The notes under the pieces are model-generated. The model did not search any database, was not told where the DNA came from, and saw only the letters and a list, made by a program, of their open reading frames with translations. Below, one piece after another: positions 5,145 through 5,491 of a stretch of DNA of 5,491 nt. This DNA is from Bacteroidota bacterium (lineage in GTDB: Bacteria > Bacteroidota > Ignavibacteria > Ignavibacteriales > Ignavibacteriaceae). The stretch's first letter is position 1. Each line of letters starts with the position of its first letter. Made by a program: the position numbers and the translations under genes. Where the stretch lies: positions 1 through 5,491 of the forward strand of contig JADFGB010000100.1 in the NCBI GenBank assembly GCA_022567875.1, in the 5' to 3' direction.

Positions 5145-5491
5145 TTCTATCAATGTACACATTTTCACAAGTTATTTCTGTTAAATTATTATTTGTAATC
5201 ATCCTTATAGTAGGGTCTAACTTATGAGGAGTTATGTATTTAGACCAATTATCTGGATGTTCTTTCATCATTCTATCAACTTCTCCCCTTAAATCATCTG
5301 GGTCATTTATTAAATCATAACAAGATTCATGTGCTGCTAATTCAAAGTTTATAGTTTCAGTAACATTTATATCTGGAACTTGACAAATTATTTCTTTTAA
5401 ACATTTATCAGAAAATCTTGTCAAAGCACCTTGTTCATTATAATATGGTTCTTTTTCTTTTTCACAACAACCACTAACAACCAAAAAACCA
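5131..5491 (-). CDS. lipoprotein-like secreted protein, 5' end beyond the window
   Basis: The gene enters from the right edge, so its start and most of its signal peptide are missing; the frame stays open to 5491. The first visible residues are GFLVVSGCC, which end in a lipobox-like V-S-G-C. The first Cys would be lipid-modified and the protein anchored outside the membrane. About 110 residues of mature domain follow, charged and mostly polar. It includes ALTRFSDKCLKEIICQV, INFELAAHESCYDLINDPDD, VDRMMKEHPDNWSKYITPHK and a C-terminal NNNLTEITCENVYIDRSELK. Besides the CC pair there are four more cysteines, which could form disulfides if it is exported. I do not recognise the domain. A TTG at 5482-5484 could be misread as a start, but it lies inside the lipobox region. 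The stop overlaps the zinc-finger gene start by four bases. All five arginine codons are AGA or AGG. Confidence 0.68.
   Translation of the reverse strand, partial: GFLVVSGCCEKEKEPYYNEQGALTRFSDKCLKEIICQVPDINVTETINFELAAHESCYDLINDPDDLRGEVDRMMKEHPDNWSKYITPHKLDPTIRMITNNNLTEITCENVYIDRSELK

Noticed and set aside
1..5491. Search for CRISPR arrays, tRNA or rRNA genes, insertion sequence ends and riboswitches
   Set aside because: No regularly spaced repeats, no tRNA-like cloverleaf sequence, no transposase and no paired terminal repeats were seen by eye.

Overview
The window looks like a metagenomic or single-cell contig built from three blocks of different origin, not an ordinary stretch of one genome. 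Block A (about 1-735) is GC-rich: 36 of 60 bases are G or C in line 181-240. Block B (about 735-4100) is AT-rich and bacterial in style: 11 of 60 in line 3061-3120. Block C (about 4130-5491) is AT-rich but has a different codon habit. All 16 arginine codons in its four genes are AGA or AGG, whereas the first nine in the block B glycosyltransferase include seven CGN codons. Block C gene types and its chain of overlapping starts suggest an archaeon, possibly of the small-genome DPANN type. Block B resembles the Bacteroidetes/Ignavibacteria group. These taxonomic placements are inference from style and remembered families, not from a search.

Block A holds one plus-strand gene (149-622) for an unrecognised acidic 157-residue protein. 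Block B, all on the minus strand, starts with a broken glycosyltransferase fragment (735-872) that is cut off where the base composition changes. Upstream in transcription order come a family 4 glycosyltransferase (1055-2320), an FkbM-type methyltransferase overlapping it by one base (2320-3129), and a separate class I SAM methyltransferase (3337-4053). Together these look like part of a cell-surface polysaccharide or glycolipid cluster, in which glycosyltransferases add sugars and methyltransferases cap or decorate them.

Block C, also on the minus strand, is a tight four-gene chain read from 5491 down to 4168. It encodes a lipoprotein cut by the window edge, a 42-residue zinc-finger-like miniprotein (5006-5134), a two-helix membrane miniprotein (4827-5009) and a five-helix membrane protein related to the transmembrane part of mechanosensitive channels (4168-4830). 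Each neighbouring pair is joined by a 4-base ATGA overlap with a GTGAG element just before it, so the four are probably co-translated. This cassette is the best candidate for an undescribed system, but nothing in the sequence states what it does.
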